Made by a program: the position numbers and the translations under genes. Source: Cylicocyclus nassatus (taxonomy: Eukaryota > Nematoda > Chromadorea > Rhabditida > Strongylidae). Taken from it: DNA of 64,000 nt. The notes under the pieces were generated by a model. That model made no database searches and had not been told where the DNA came from. It worked only from the letters and a program-made list of their open reading frames with translations. Position 1 is the first letter of the stretch. Each line of letters begins with the position of its first letter. This document shows positions 36,721-49,400 of this stretch, piece after piece. The stretch covers positions 50,904,461 through 50,968,460 of the forward strand of contig CATQJL010000001.1 in assembly GCA_958299035.1 (NCBI GenBank), read 5' to 3'.

Positions 36721-37360
36721 CCAAAAACCACAACCCATGGTTTTATCAAGGTCAAATTTCACTATTTATTGAATTTTTATGCTGTTTCCCCGAAGAAATC
36801 CAAGTAACAGTTAGATAGATGAAACCCTATGGAAAACAATCATTCTTCTCACTCTAACGCGCTATTATTTTTTAGTAGAACTTATAACAACATTTTATTT
36901 CGGCAGACCTATATCAGACGCAGACTCGTCAAACGCCAACGAATTCTCGATTTTTTTACTATTAAATGGGAATGATGCTTGGCAGTAATACAAAACAAAT
37001 GGGCTTTCAGGGAATCGAGATATCAAATTTCGAACTTTCCGCGTGGGCCACCTTTAAAAACATGAATTTTGGATTTTATCCTCCAAGACTTTACGAATCA
37101 AAAAAAAACATCCTTCTGAAAAAGGAGAAAATGGTGCACTGAATAACGCTCGAGTTGCCGGTTTATGTTCTATGAGGTTCAAGCTGATCATATATGGAAA
37201 ACTCACGAAAAAAAAATAATTTTGAAATTGTTGGAAAGCAAGATGGAAAGAGAAAGACTTGTTTTCTATCTCATAAGGTTTGCTCTATTATCCGTTACTT
37301 GGACTTCTTCGGGGGATCAGCAAATTTTACCTTGTTACAAACCATGGGTTGTGGTTTTGG
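36721..37360. mobile_element. 640-bp inverted-repeat element abutting the foldback and the Tudor gene
   Basis: The ends are CCAAAAACCACAACCCATGG and, inverted, CCAAAACCACAACCCATGG. Similarity continues inward on both sides (CCCCGAAGAAATCCAAGTAAC against CCCCGAAGAAGTCCAAGTAAC), for over 120 bp. It begins 2 bp after the foldback's right end and stops 84 bp before the Tudor gene's start codon. The two overlapping plus-strand open frames belong to this repeat. Confidence 0.7.
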
Positions 37361-37444
37361 TAATTTACTGAGAGCTCAATTGTTGACCAGCAGTATGTAT
37401 AAAGGCGGAATGCTACAAGACCTTCAATTAGGTTGTTCTGCGGA

Positions 37445-40400
37445 ATGTGGCGCTTGTTAGAAAGGCTAGAATACCTTCGGAACGACTTAATGAGCCCATT
37501 TGGACGTACTATGTTTAGACTACCCGCGTTGATGGGAGTTGCCGCCTGGGCCGCTTCCACGCCTCGCATTCCACTTTTTGCAGGGATTTGTGCGATTAAT
37601 GAATTAGGGGCCCACTATTATACAGCATCGAATCAACAGAATCAATTTAGGTAGGCGGTGCCCTTATGTGGCTCTATCACTCGCTCTCATGTAACATCTG
37701 GGATTCTCAAGAGTAGAAAATCTGACATCTCTATATTGACATGTAGGTGCCTCTAATGGGTCCACTGAGCCATAGCCATCGAAAGATTACCCCTGACGCG
37801 TCACTCAACATTTCATTAACAAGGAAAGTGTTTTCAGTCGAAGTGGCCTTTCCAAATGAGATCTGAAGCATTTTGGAGAGTATCAAACATTGATTCCAGA
37901 TTTTTTTCCGGTACCTGCTTGCATTTCTGGACGCTTTGAGCGTTTTTTTTTTCGAAAATCGAAAGCGGAACTGTAATAAAAAAAAATTCAGAGCTGCTTG
38001 AACGAGCCATTCTTAAATGATTGGAAAGACTGTAGACAATATCTCTGACTCTAATAAAAGAACCTGTGAGATTTCAACGGCGAAGCCTTGGCGGCTAAGG
38101 TTCACAAATGGTTTGTGACTGTGTCCGAATTGAAATAAGTAATTCAAAAACATGATTGACAATATGATTCTCCTCACTATTGTCAGCTGCTAATGACCGA
38201 AGTGTAAAGGACAACCGAAACGGGTCTCAATTCTTAAATAATTTTTACAAAGTTATGGTACTATTACCGCGCAGCTAGAAACATTTCTTACAGATAGACA
38301 AGTTCGAACTGTTTTCGTAGCATTCTGACAGTTTTGAAAGCCGAACGAAGATAGGCGTCATATACGATTTTTTGTCCTTGAGAAATTCGAGACCTCATTC
38401 AAGACTGAAACCTTACTTCGAATGAGTTACAAGGCTGTTTTGGTTTTGATATCAATGTTTTGAACAATTGTTTTCATTCTTATCATTTACAACGAAAATG
38501 TGAAATCTCAGGTAGGTTCTCATTTTATTTTATTCGCTTTTTGGGATGTACCGATCTGTAATAGGTGCAATCCCTACATTGACATCAAACATCCTACCTA
38601 ATCGTTCCCGTTTGAGCAAGGAATGACAGTGCTCCAAGTACGTTTACTGTGAAAGGATTACCACCATTAGAGGTCAAAATCGGCAGAGAAGGCTACTTCG
38701 ATGGATTTATCTCATCAGCTCAAGGTGAGAACGTTTTTACAAGTTTTAAGTACAGGTGCCAGTTCAAGGTGTTGGAGAAATGTGGTTAATATCATCATTT
38801 GACGAAAGAAACGCCATTGTTGCAGCCACAAGCCTTTTTCAGCCTCGACCACTAAAGTCAATCCAAAGAGGTATGAACACTTTTGCAGTACTGCTCTGAT
38901 TAGTTATTGATCAAGGCTTGCTGATTCTCTCCAGATTCCAAATTAAAAATAACCAGAAATATGAAGCCGCGCTACCTATAATGCATTGACCATAGTAATC
39001 ATACCATAAACAAGGCACTAACAACACTTATGAGCTGCCAGTTTTGAAATTGACCAATTGACCATATTTACAAGGGCTTGAGTGTTCAGCAGTCTGACAA
39101 AGAAATAATAAGTCACATTCTGAGGCTTCACCAACCGATTCTCAAATGGTTAGCAGCATGACGAGATGATTCAACTCTGAATACATTCACCGTAGTACTC
39201 CAAGTGCGGGGTGTTCTTTTCGTCAGACTCGAACTCCTTGCTCACAATGTCCCTCATATAATTTCTCGCTTGATGCTCCGTCACTGGTGACCATGCGTTA
39301 GAATATTTATTGTCGATTCGTTGACCGCATGGATTCTCAACGTTCCGGACCACGCGCGGCTGAAATATTTCAAGAGTACGATTTGTATCACCTGTATCAC
39401 CTGTATCCCCGTTGATCATCGTGTTGCACGAGCGGGTACCAGTGATGCCTCCATTCGTCCCTGTCTCGGGCGATTGTTGACCAATGTTTACGTATCGCAC
39501 CAGGAACACGTGGAACGCTCTGAAGGACTTCATTAAAGGACTTCGTGAACATACTCAGACACTTTTTCCGACGGCCCGCGCGCTTTCATTAGCCTACCGT
39601 GCGAGCGGCGCGCCTAGATTTGTGGGCGTGGCATCGTTTCCGACGGGCGGCGCGCCATCGAAAACTGCCGTGCGAGCGGCGCGCCTTGCCTTCGACGGGC
39701 GGCGCGCCATCTTGAGTGACCGGGCGAGCGGCGCGCCATCAACAAACATGTAAGAACAACGAACATGTAACTTAACAAGACGCGTAAGCATCATTTTGAA
39801 TTCGTTGTTAGCCGTTTGAGGTTGCATTTGTTATCGCATCTTGGTTGCTTGTCCGTTTTGCCGGCTAATCGTCTCCATTCTTTGTAAGTTTTTTTTGGTT
39901 CACATTTTACAGTCATTGTCATTCATGTGCTCCCTATCCCGTAGCATCTTAGCGTCCGTATTACGTCCGCTATTCGGCTATCCGGGCCCCAAAATGTATT
40001 GTCATGGATTTCGCTCAAACTTGGTCCAGAGGGGTTATCTGACGTGCTGATCACGATTATCACCCTTTTTCCGCAGGAAAGCGCCTCCCTGCAGGGCTAC
40101 GGTAGGTATACGGTAGGGGTCAAAATCATAGATTTGCCCGAAACTTGCCCCAGAGGGATTCTTCGGCCCGCTGATGCTAAATATCACATTGATTTTAAAT
40201 CGTAACGTCATTTTCTCGGATTACGGTAGCTACACGTTAACGGGTTCAAAACGTAGTTCTGCCTGAAACGGGTGTACGGCGATTCGGACGATCGTGAAGC
40301 TTTGCACACACGACCACCGCCGTGCGCTACACACTCTGCCGCGGCTTCTGCCTGAGCAAAGCACATGGGAAAGATACATTTGTAGATTTGTGATTTCGAC

Positions 40401-43400
40401 CCCTACCGTAACTATGCAGGGAGACGTTTTCGTACGGAGTGGTTTTTTTTTGATGCCATCACCAGAGTTGTTTGCTATGTTTTTTCTTGATGTTACAGTA
40501 TCTTGAAAGATGTATCGTGCCGCGGTCAGTCTCAAGCGTAAATCTGGAGGACCACGAACGTATGCGAAGCCTAGACCTGTTTTTCCACCATGTCTCACTG
40601 GGTATGTTTGTTATCTGGTTTTATTACCTTTAGTAGTTTCATTTTCAGTAGAGAGATCCTTTTGTGAAAAATATTGTCGAAGGCGAAGGGGCATTCTCAG
40701 ATATCCAGATGGATTTGGAAGTTCTACAAGGTTCATAGCTTTTGCTTTTTTTCCTTTCTGTTATGTTTCCTAGACTTTGTTTTTTCAGGTAAACGTGTAC
40801 GAAAGACGCAAGTTTCATGTTGACTCCCCTACGAGGAGTTCAGCCTCTTCCGTTGCCTAGATCACTTCATGAATGTGTTGAGAACGGAATCTTCCACATT
40901 GACAGGGCAACCCGTCTAATTTTGTCGAAGAAGCATCGCCAATAGTTTAACGAAGCGGTCTACTACGTGAGTACGAGTACATTGATTTTGATAAAAACAT
41001 ACAAATTTTTTCTAGGAGTTTATCAGATCCAATATCGTACTACGCGCTAAAGTCACTTACGGCAGTTTGAATCGCATGGTAGGATCGGACATCCACTGGC
41101 TATGGCATATTGCTAATCGCATGACAGTACGGCTGCACATTTCGGGATGTCATATATTCCGTTTTTTTGCTCAATCAGGTCATTCTTACCGGTATATAAA
41201 AGTGCTTTCTCAGTATCAGCATGGCTGCTGTGCTTTACGTGTTTTCAACAGGGTGCTTAGCGTAAAAGGTATTGATGATATTATAGTTGTTGCCTGTTGT
41301 GTTCTGCTTTTGATTCTGTATTGTCGTTCTGTAAGCCTTTGGATAATAAATCTACCATCATCATACTTGTATACATATTTGGCAATAAATCTGACGCTAT
41401 GAGGTCGTATTTCAATGACAAAATATGAATTTTATCAAAGGAATGCTATTTGTATCACAATAGGGTCCTACAACGCTTTCGAAGGAGCGGGCGAGCGGCG
41501 CGCCTTCAGCGAGCGAGCCGCGTACCTTCATTCCACGGGCGGCAAGAGGCATGAGCGCTCGCACGCTCAAGGCGCGCGGGCCGTCGGAAAAAGTGTCTGA
41601 GTATCTGACCATCGCGTCGGCGGTCTTCCTCGTTCGCGTTTGACGTCCAGTGGTATCCAATCTGTTACAGCTCTCGTCCACCGGTTGTCGTCGAAACGCA
41701 TTACGTGCCCGGCCCATCTTATATTGTACTGCTTGGCGTACGCGGCAGCGTCCCTGATCTTCGATCGTTGACGTAGGGTAGAACTTCGTAATCCTTGCCT
41801 CACTTGCGTGAGTCGATTCACTCCTAGCATCACTCTCTCAACAGCTCGTTCGATGACGCTAACCGCGTGTTCATCCTGCTTTCTCATTGTCCATGTTTCT
41901 GAAGCGTACGTCAAAGCAGGAAGAACCGTCGAGTTGAAAAGGTGGGCGCGGAGCCGGATGTTCTTGGTCTTCTTCACTACGTCCTCAATTGTCTTATATG
42001 CTCCCCATGCTGCACGTTTCCTCCTGCTCAGTTCCGGAGCTAGATCGTTCATCATATTGAGTTCACGACCTAGGTAGGTGTAGCTTGAGCATTCGGTGAT
42101 GTTCGTCCCGTTGAGCATGAAAGGAGCATCAGGCACTCTTCCGTTCCTCATGAACATCGTCTTCGTTAGATTCAGCCGTAGACCGATCTTTCCACACACT
42201 TCGTCAAATTGGGCCAGCATTTGTTCCGCCTGCGTATGCTTGGTGTTATCAATACGATGTCATCAGCAAAGCGAAGGTGGTGTAGCTGCCGGCCGTCGAC
42301 TTTCACTCCCATGTTGTCCCATTCCAACTTACGCATGACGTTCTCCAGAGCGGCACTGAATAGTTTCGGCGATATAGTATCGCCGTGTCGCACGCCTCTC
42401 TTCACGTCAATGATGATGTCCTTGTAGAATGGCGTTATGGTGGTTGTGAAGTCGTTATAGAGCTCACGAATTATCTTGATGTAATGAGTCGGAATACCTT
42501 GATTGCTCAAGGCATCGATGACGGCTTCAGTCTCAACCGAGTCAAAGGCCTTCTTCAAGTCGATGAAGGTGAGACAGAGCGGCATCTTATACTCTCGTGA
42601 CACTTCAATGAGCCTTGACCCGTGTGTATGTGGTCGATCGTGCTGAATCCTCTTCGAAACCCAGCTTGCTCGCATGGATGTCCTTCGTCCAACTCTCTTC
42701 CGATCCTGTTGAGAATGACTCGCGTAAAGAGTTTGTAGACTACAGACAACAAGCAGATAGGGCGATAATTGCCGATGTCGCAGGGATCTCCCTTCTTGTA
42801 CAGCAACACGGTTTTGCTGGTCTTCCATTGCCTTGGAACCTTGCCTTCCGTCAGGTACCGCGTGAAGAGCCTTGCCAAAGTCTTGATGAGAACTGGCGAA
42901 AGATTCTTCAGATGTTCTGGCTTAATCCTGTCGGGACCGGGTGCTGTACGGTTTTTCATCGACATGATAGCATGACGAATCTCGGAAGGAAGAACAGACG
43001 GTGCGACATACTCGTCCTCCTTGAGATGGCATGGTGGAAGGTGGACGTGGCTCGCAAAAAGATCCGAGTAGAAGTCGTGGATGACCTTCTCCATTGATCT
43101 TAGGGAAGCAGTTATGGTTCCGTCAGGACGACGAAGTGCGGTCATCTTTGTCTTGAAGTTGACGAAGCTTCGGCGGGCGTTGCGTATACTTCTTCCAGCC
43201 TCCGCGGCGTCAAACATCACTGCTACTCTTCTCTCCTTAAGGTCTTCTTTTATCGCTTCTCTGCATCGCTTCGCAAGCTCGGACGTCAGTCGGTAGTTGC
43301 CTGTGGCTCGTGCGCGTCCACGTTGGCGTATCAGCTCCAAAGTCCTCGTGGTGAAACGCCTTCTCGTACTTCTTAGACTCTGAGCTTCCTTGGCACAACC

Positions 43401-46400
43401 GTGGAGATGTTGTACGAACCGTTCGTATTCTTCGTCGATGTTGTCCATCACGGTATCTCGCCATGAGCCGGATATCGAAGAAAACAGATCCCAGTTGGTG
43501 GTATTCATGGGACGATGTTTCCTGAACTTGACGGCTCTCTCTCCATTCCGCGGAAAGTAGAATTTGGCGCGCAGGAGACGATGGTCTGATCCCGTGTAGA
43601 ACTTCGGAACAACAGCGACATCCTTCAGGCAGTACCTTCTGTTGACGATGATGTGGTCAATCTCGTTATGGTACTCTCCACCGGGCGATTCCCAGGTCCA
43701 GCGTAGGGAAGAGGGCTTTTGGAACTGTGAGTTTCCATGGATAGTCCTCGTCGTCATGATAAACTCGGACAGTCTCTCCCCTTGTTCGTTCCACTGCAAA
43801 CCATGGGTTCCGATGTGAAGTTCCTCAGTCGACCTTCTAGTTCCGGTCTTCGCGTTGAAATCACCGACGATGATCTTGTAGAAGGTATGATCTTCTCTGT
43901 AGAACTTCTCCAAGTCCATATAAAATTCCTCGAGTTCGTCCTCGTCGTAGCTGGATGTTGGGGCGTACGCAATGAAGAGGTCAAGGTAGGGATTGATCCA
44001 CATCTTGATATTCGCAAACGTCCGATTCGAGTTGTAAGTTGTTCGAACGAATCGATGTTCATGGCCAAACTCGTGTTGACAAGGATTCCCACTCCACCTA
44101 CTCCTCGACTGTCGCATGTTCCTAGAAACAGTCCTTCTCCAGTCTCAAATGTGGCGTTCAGCGGGTGGTGCCTCCTTGTCTCGGTCAGTCCGATGACGTC
44201 GTACTTAATCTTCCTTGCTTGCATCATGAGATCTTCGATAGATGCGTCCGATGCCAGCGTCCTCGCGTTGTAAGTACAGATCGTCATCATAGTCCGTCTC
44301 GTTTTCGGCAGCCTAGATCGCCTTTCAAACCTTGTCCCCACTGGCGCTGCCTTACCAGTGGCTCTTCCAAGATTAAAGGAGCTTTCCATATTATCACTGT
44401 GTCGAACAAGAATTTACTCGCAGGGATAGCTTGTTGGGCTCAAAACCCCCGCGAGGGACGATCGGAGCTTATTTGTTGGAGGCGACTCCGAACTCGCCTC
44501 CCCACACACCTACCCGGGAAATTAGGACGCAAGCTTTTAGTGGAGGCAGGGAGTCCGTCCCCCGGCTCCGCTTGCTTATCAGAGCAGGCGCGGGGTCGCT
44601 TTTGGTCGGCGATTATCCCCCTATCCGCCACCTGGGGACGCCCCACGTAGCCTCGCGACTAACCGGCTGTGATCCCTCTATGAGGGAGAACCGTGGGTAC
44701 GATTTGTACAAGGCGAATATCTATATATAGGCGAATATCGCGTTCACGAACCGATGATGATTGTGGGATGCATCCGAGATATTTTTGTGCTTTGGCGCCA
44801 TAATAGGTGTCACCAGCTCAGATGAGAACATTACAGCCTAGAAGAATCCATCCCTAGCTTTCATCATCGGAAGACCCAGATGGCTACTGCCCACATCATC
44901 TGTTGGATAATGGTCATAAGTTCAATGAAACAGCCCTAGGAAACAATTAGAGAAAAGCATACAGACTCATTTTTGCTATGCATCGTCCTTCGATCGAGCT
45001 AAGAACTCACAATGCTATGCAAAGAAGACATTCCGAACTTTTCACAATCATTTTAGGCCATCAAAAAATGGGAGCATATTTTTGAATATATGTACATGAT
45101 GGGCTGAGTGTAACTACCATCCTACCTGGTAAAAGTTTCTCTGAATAGAGTTTCCACCCAATTGTATGGAAAAGGTGATGGAAGAAGCTCGACATAAAAA
45201 GCGCTCTCTCAGTGATGTGTCCCGTCTACATTCGCAATAACTGTCAAAAAGGGTTTGAACCTAATTGAGGGATACACAGATAAAAGCCAAGTTGCAGCTC
45301 AGTTGAAAATAGAGGGATAGAGATTACTAATTACAATTAATAAGAAATTTATCACATTCAATGGAAAATTCGGTCTCATTGCTTGTGACTGAGGCCTGGT
45401 TCTTTATAGCTAGCTTAGCTATAGTCACTACAAAGGTTTAATCTAAACTGAATCTTCATAGGTACACTGGCAGTCATTGGTTTACAGTATGGAAATTCTC
45501 CGAAAACGTGGACTAGAGTAATTGTTGAGGGCAGACCCGATCCAACGCACGCAAAGGTACGTAGGTTAGTATTCTTTTAGCCAGTTTCCAAAAAAACATC
45601 GAAGGTGTATCTCGTCGACTATGGTATGCGGCAACTTGTGAACGCAAGAAGTTTGTATGAAATGCCTATCGAGATGATGCGAGTTCCACGTGAGTCAAAA
45701 AGTGCAAATACTTCCCTCAAGGGTTTTCTTTCAGCCCAGGCGTTCCCCGTCATTCCGAAGATCTCACAGCCTCCCGATCTTGGTCCCGGAGAATGGCAAA
45801 AATTGAAGAATGTCCGCATAACTGTTCATATGAGTAAGCGGACATTCTGTGCCAAAGTTTATTGGTTTGAAAATTGAGCTTTCATAGGGGGTGTAAAAGA
45901 TGGCAAATTTGTGTGCGACCAGATGACTGTCTATGATGCTTCCACACGTACGGACGTCGACTTCGGCGCAGCTTTGCGGAGTAATATTCAGCTAGAATTG
46001 TAAGTTACTGATTATATCAGTGCCAATGAACAGTCGTAGTGTTCGTTTGCGCTAGAGCTACATTTGAAATGAATTGACTGGCCATAGTTACCGTGGATTC
46101 AGATTGGATCAACTCGCTAAACTTGCGTGAGACTACAGGGCCGTTTTTGCGATAACCAGCAAGGCACACGGCCTTTTCCGACAAACAAGAAAAATATTCT
46201 CCAAGTCCGGAATTGGCCCCTGGTACTTTCGCTGCTTGCTGTTACATTATACTGAGGGCAAAAGCCAGCCATCACATTCATTGTCGTCCTGCCTGCAGTT
46301 TAGTGAAGGGATCCCATAAAGATTGGATCCGGTCAATGGTCAACTATAGCCGTTAGAAAACCTAAAGACATCTGGATTTATGCTATCAACTACAAATCTT

Positions 46401-49400
46401 CCATGAATTTTATCTCTAAACATACCGGTTAAGGGCAAACGTTACGCTACCACCATCAGTAACAGCAGAGAAGAGCTTCCTCCTTGCTCCGGAATCTCGA
46501 ATAGATCTACGTAACGCGGCAGGATTACCAATGCGACTAGAGCACCGTGGTAGGGTTACCAAGCTTTCCAACCGTTAATGTATATGTATCATCTTTTCAA
46601 GACTTCTCCGTTGTGCTCGTCTGCGTGTTTGGAATTCTCATGGTGGTGGCTTCAATAATGATAGTTATCGGATTTACGTACAAGCGCATTCAAGTAGATC
46701 GCGAACGTCGACGTCGACGTCATGGCGCACCTGCAGATTATCCGTGAGTTGACAAATACGTAGATTTCTTTTTGAAAACCAATCATCACGAGTTTAGAAA
46801 TCCTGACGCGATACCATCATGGCCAAATGGTAACGACAATCTGCAACCGCAAGTTGCGTCTATGCCCGTAAGGAATTCTGGGAGTTTTTTTAAGTTATAC
46901 AGTTTGTGTCCTTTCTTCCCATGGGTACCGCGCAATGCAGCCCAATCAGGGCCCGGCACGCGTTGGTTTGGAGCACTTTTGGAAACGAAGTCCCTATGTA
47001 TTCGCGAAAATTTACGAAGTCCCCTTTGACGTAAAAGTCGGTAGGGAAACTCTTGTTGAATCAACATAACAAAACATGACGATAAAAAAACGAAAAAAGC
47101 TAGTTTTGAAGTACTTAATATAACAAAAAAGCAAAAGAAAACATTCTGGGTCGAATCAGTTCTTCAATATGGTACCACTTTAGTGTTCAGAACGTTGAAA
47201 ACCTCTTAGGCCAAACAAATCTGTGACCTCAACAATCTGGCGATGCATTTTTTGCCACATAGTAGTTCTAAGAACACCGCATGTGATTGGAGCGCGATAT
47301 CTATCAATGCTTTGGTTTTCACTATTTTTGGCTCAAAAAAAGAGGAGAAGCAATGGCTTGATTCGCTCCCTTCGCTATATCAAAAAGGTCCAAAACTTAT
47401 GTGAACTCTCCGATATTTATGCTCCGAACCAAAACGTTGGTTTGGTGTTGGTCTAGAAACCAACAAATTCGGGAACGGGTATTAGGACACATATTAGGAC
47501 AAGTTTTCGAAACTTCTTACATAATGTTGTTTGGAGTAATATATTGTATATACATAGGCTTAAATTCGGCGTCATGTGATTGTTTGTGCTGTAAACAAGC
47601 CGCCTGTTTGTTTGGGTCTCACGTTTGAAAATGGCGCGCTTGCCAAAGAACACGTTCAACTCGTAAAACCTGACATGTTTGTCGTTTTTTTTGATGCTTC
47701 GCCCAGGACCTAATACGATGTTCCCGTTGCTTCTAACCTTAAAAACGAAGTCCAGTTTGACCTCGAACCAGGGTCAAGCTGTTGATGCGATCCGGGACCC
47801 TCATTTACGACCCCCCCCCTTCCCCCTCCCACACTCTCCCATTTATCCCCTTTACCTCCCCTGCCCACATTCCTTGCGGTAACCTGCATAAACAAATGTC
47901 AATCTCAAAAAACACCTGCGTGAGAACTTCAATGAGGTTTCGGAGGCAGAATTTCTAGGCCATTGGGTGCGTCCAGCATCTGTACACATGCGCACCTTCA
48001 ATAATATTTGAGAATCTGCAAGTTTTTTTTTTGAATTTTCAGGCATACTTCAGACCAGCAAATTCGATTCCCGTAGGCGACACAAATTTTTGCACGAAGA
48101 AAAAAATGACATTCTTGAACTACAAAAGATGTTTTCGACTAAGAAGCTTACTTTCTACCTCTTGCCACAGTTTTCCCCGCGAATAAAACCGCTTGAGCGC
48201 CGTCCAGAACGACGTCAAAAACGTGCATGAGCACGGTAGTTTGAAAATTCGTAACTAAGGCCAGGAAAAGAGTGAGAGGCTGCAAAGCACAGGTTCTGTA
48301 GTATAGTGTCCAGACTATCCATCGAAAAAGTTCCAGCTCTTGAGGAGCAGTTAGCTTGAAAAAGTTCAGATGCGACTCTCACAAATTTAGATGCGATCCC
48401 AAAAAGCAAAAACTGGGATTTTTGAGCTTAAAATTTTGTAACTTACCAGAGAAGTTATAAAACAGCCTGCAATTTTTATGAGGGAAAGTAGGAGGATGGG
48501 CCTCATATTACAGCAGAATTGCAGCCAACAAGCTTCAATAGCTCCGAAGAAATTTAGATGCGACCCAGATACGACCCCCCTTTCCTGATTTTTTGCTACC
48601 ATACATAAAATTATAAGAAAATCCACAGTTGACAAAATCACACCAGATTTTGCACTGATGTAGCGGAGCATCTCCAGATAGATCATATGGGCCCGTGAAA
48701 AACATTACAAAAAGATTTAGAAATTTATGATGGTCTCAGCTGGTAAAGATATTCGCTTTTGTCGAGTGTGTGAAACTTCAGGAGGGCTTCAGAAGCAAGA
48801 TTTCTAGGGCAATCGGTACATTTAGCATTTTTATCAAAGCATACATCCTTCAAAAGTGTTTTGGGCTCTTGTAAATTTTTTTTGAGAATTTCCACAAATT
48901 TTTTATCTTTTTTATTCTAATTTCCACTTTTTTATAGATTTATTGTAAAGAACATAACTAATTATCTGCTTTTTGATTCCCTTTTAAGCTTAAGATATTT
49001 TAGCCTAACTACCTTCTCTTACGACCCCCCCCCCTCTACCTTAGGTACCCTCTTTACGACCCCCCGTTGCGACAGTCGCATCTCAAGCTTGACCCTGCCT
49101 CGAACCGTCTCTGCAGGGCCCTGAGCCCAAATGGTGTCTTTGACGTGTTAGTACAGGAGGACCAAGGAGAATGTTTTGAGAGACGTGCCAAAGGCGGCGC
49201 AAACGCACGAGAGAGTACAAAGCGGAGTACCTATGAGAAGAACCGGAACAAACCATGCCAACAATCATTTTGATGGAAGACATACATCAGTCATTCCCAA
49301 TTTTTTTACCACAGAATTTTCTTCTGCCACAGGCTATCTGATAGACGCCACCATTTCAGCCAATCTCATTACCACCAGACACAACAGAAGCGGCAACTGC

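Larger units (their letters stand above)
39387..44696 (-). mobile_element. Full-length RTE-class non-LTR retrotransposon, interrupted
   Basis: GTACGATTTGT occurs as an 11-bp direct repeat at both ends (39376-39386 and 44697-44707), an exact target duplication. Minus-strand order is a 5' UTR of about 300 bp, the endonuclease-reverse transcriptase frame, then a 3' tail of short GATACAGGT-type repeats, typical of RTE elements. Removing the 2,048-bp DNA element and its TA duplication leaves about 3.26 kb, a normal RTE length. It lies in intron 3 of the Tudor gene, in the opposite orientation. Confidence 0.92.

Noticed and set aside
37327..37569. Minus-strand 80-codon frame overlapping the Tudor gene start
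   Set aside because: The plus-strand frame joins in phase to the Tudor exons; the minus frame has no partners and partly lies in the inverted-repeat element.
26310..37910. Weak similarity between the WDR74 intron (26.31-26.42 kb) and 37.83-37.91 kb
   Set aside because: Only short blocks such as AACAAGGAAAG and GTGGCCTTT match; it is too little to define a repeat by eye.
41604..42220. Separate reverse transcriptase gene
   Set aside because: It is one frame of the same frameshifted RTE element; its C-terminus continues beyond the inserted DNA element at 39.5 kb.
43737..44650. Plus-strand open frames of 99-178 codons opposite the RTE element
   Set aside because: They mirror the endonuclease coding region on the minus strand, which has clear catalytic motifs; the plus frames have none.
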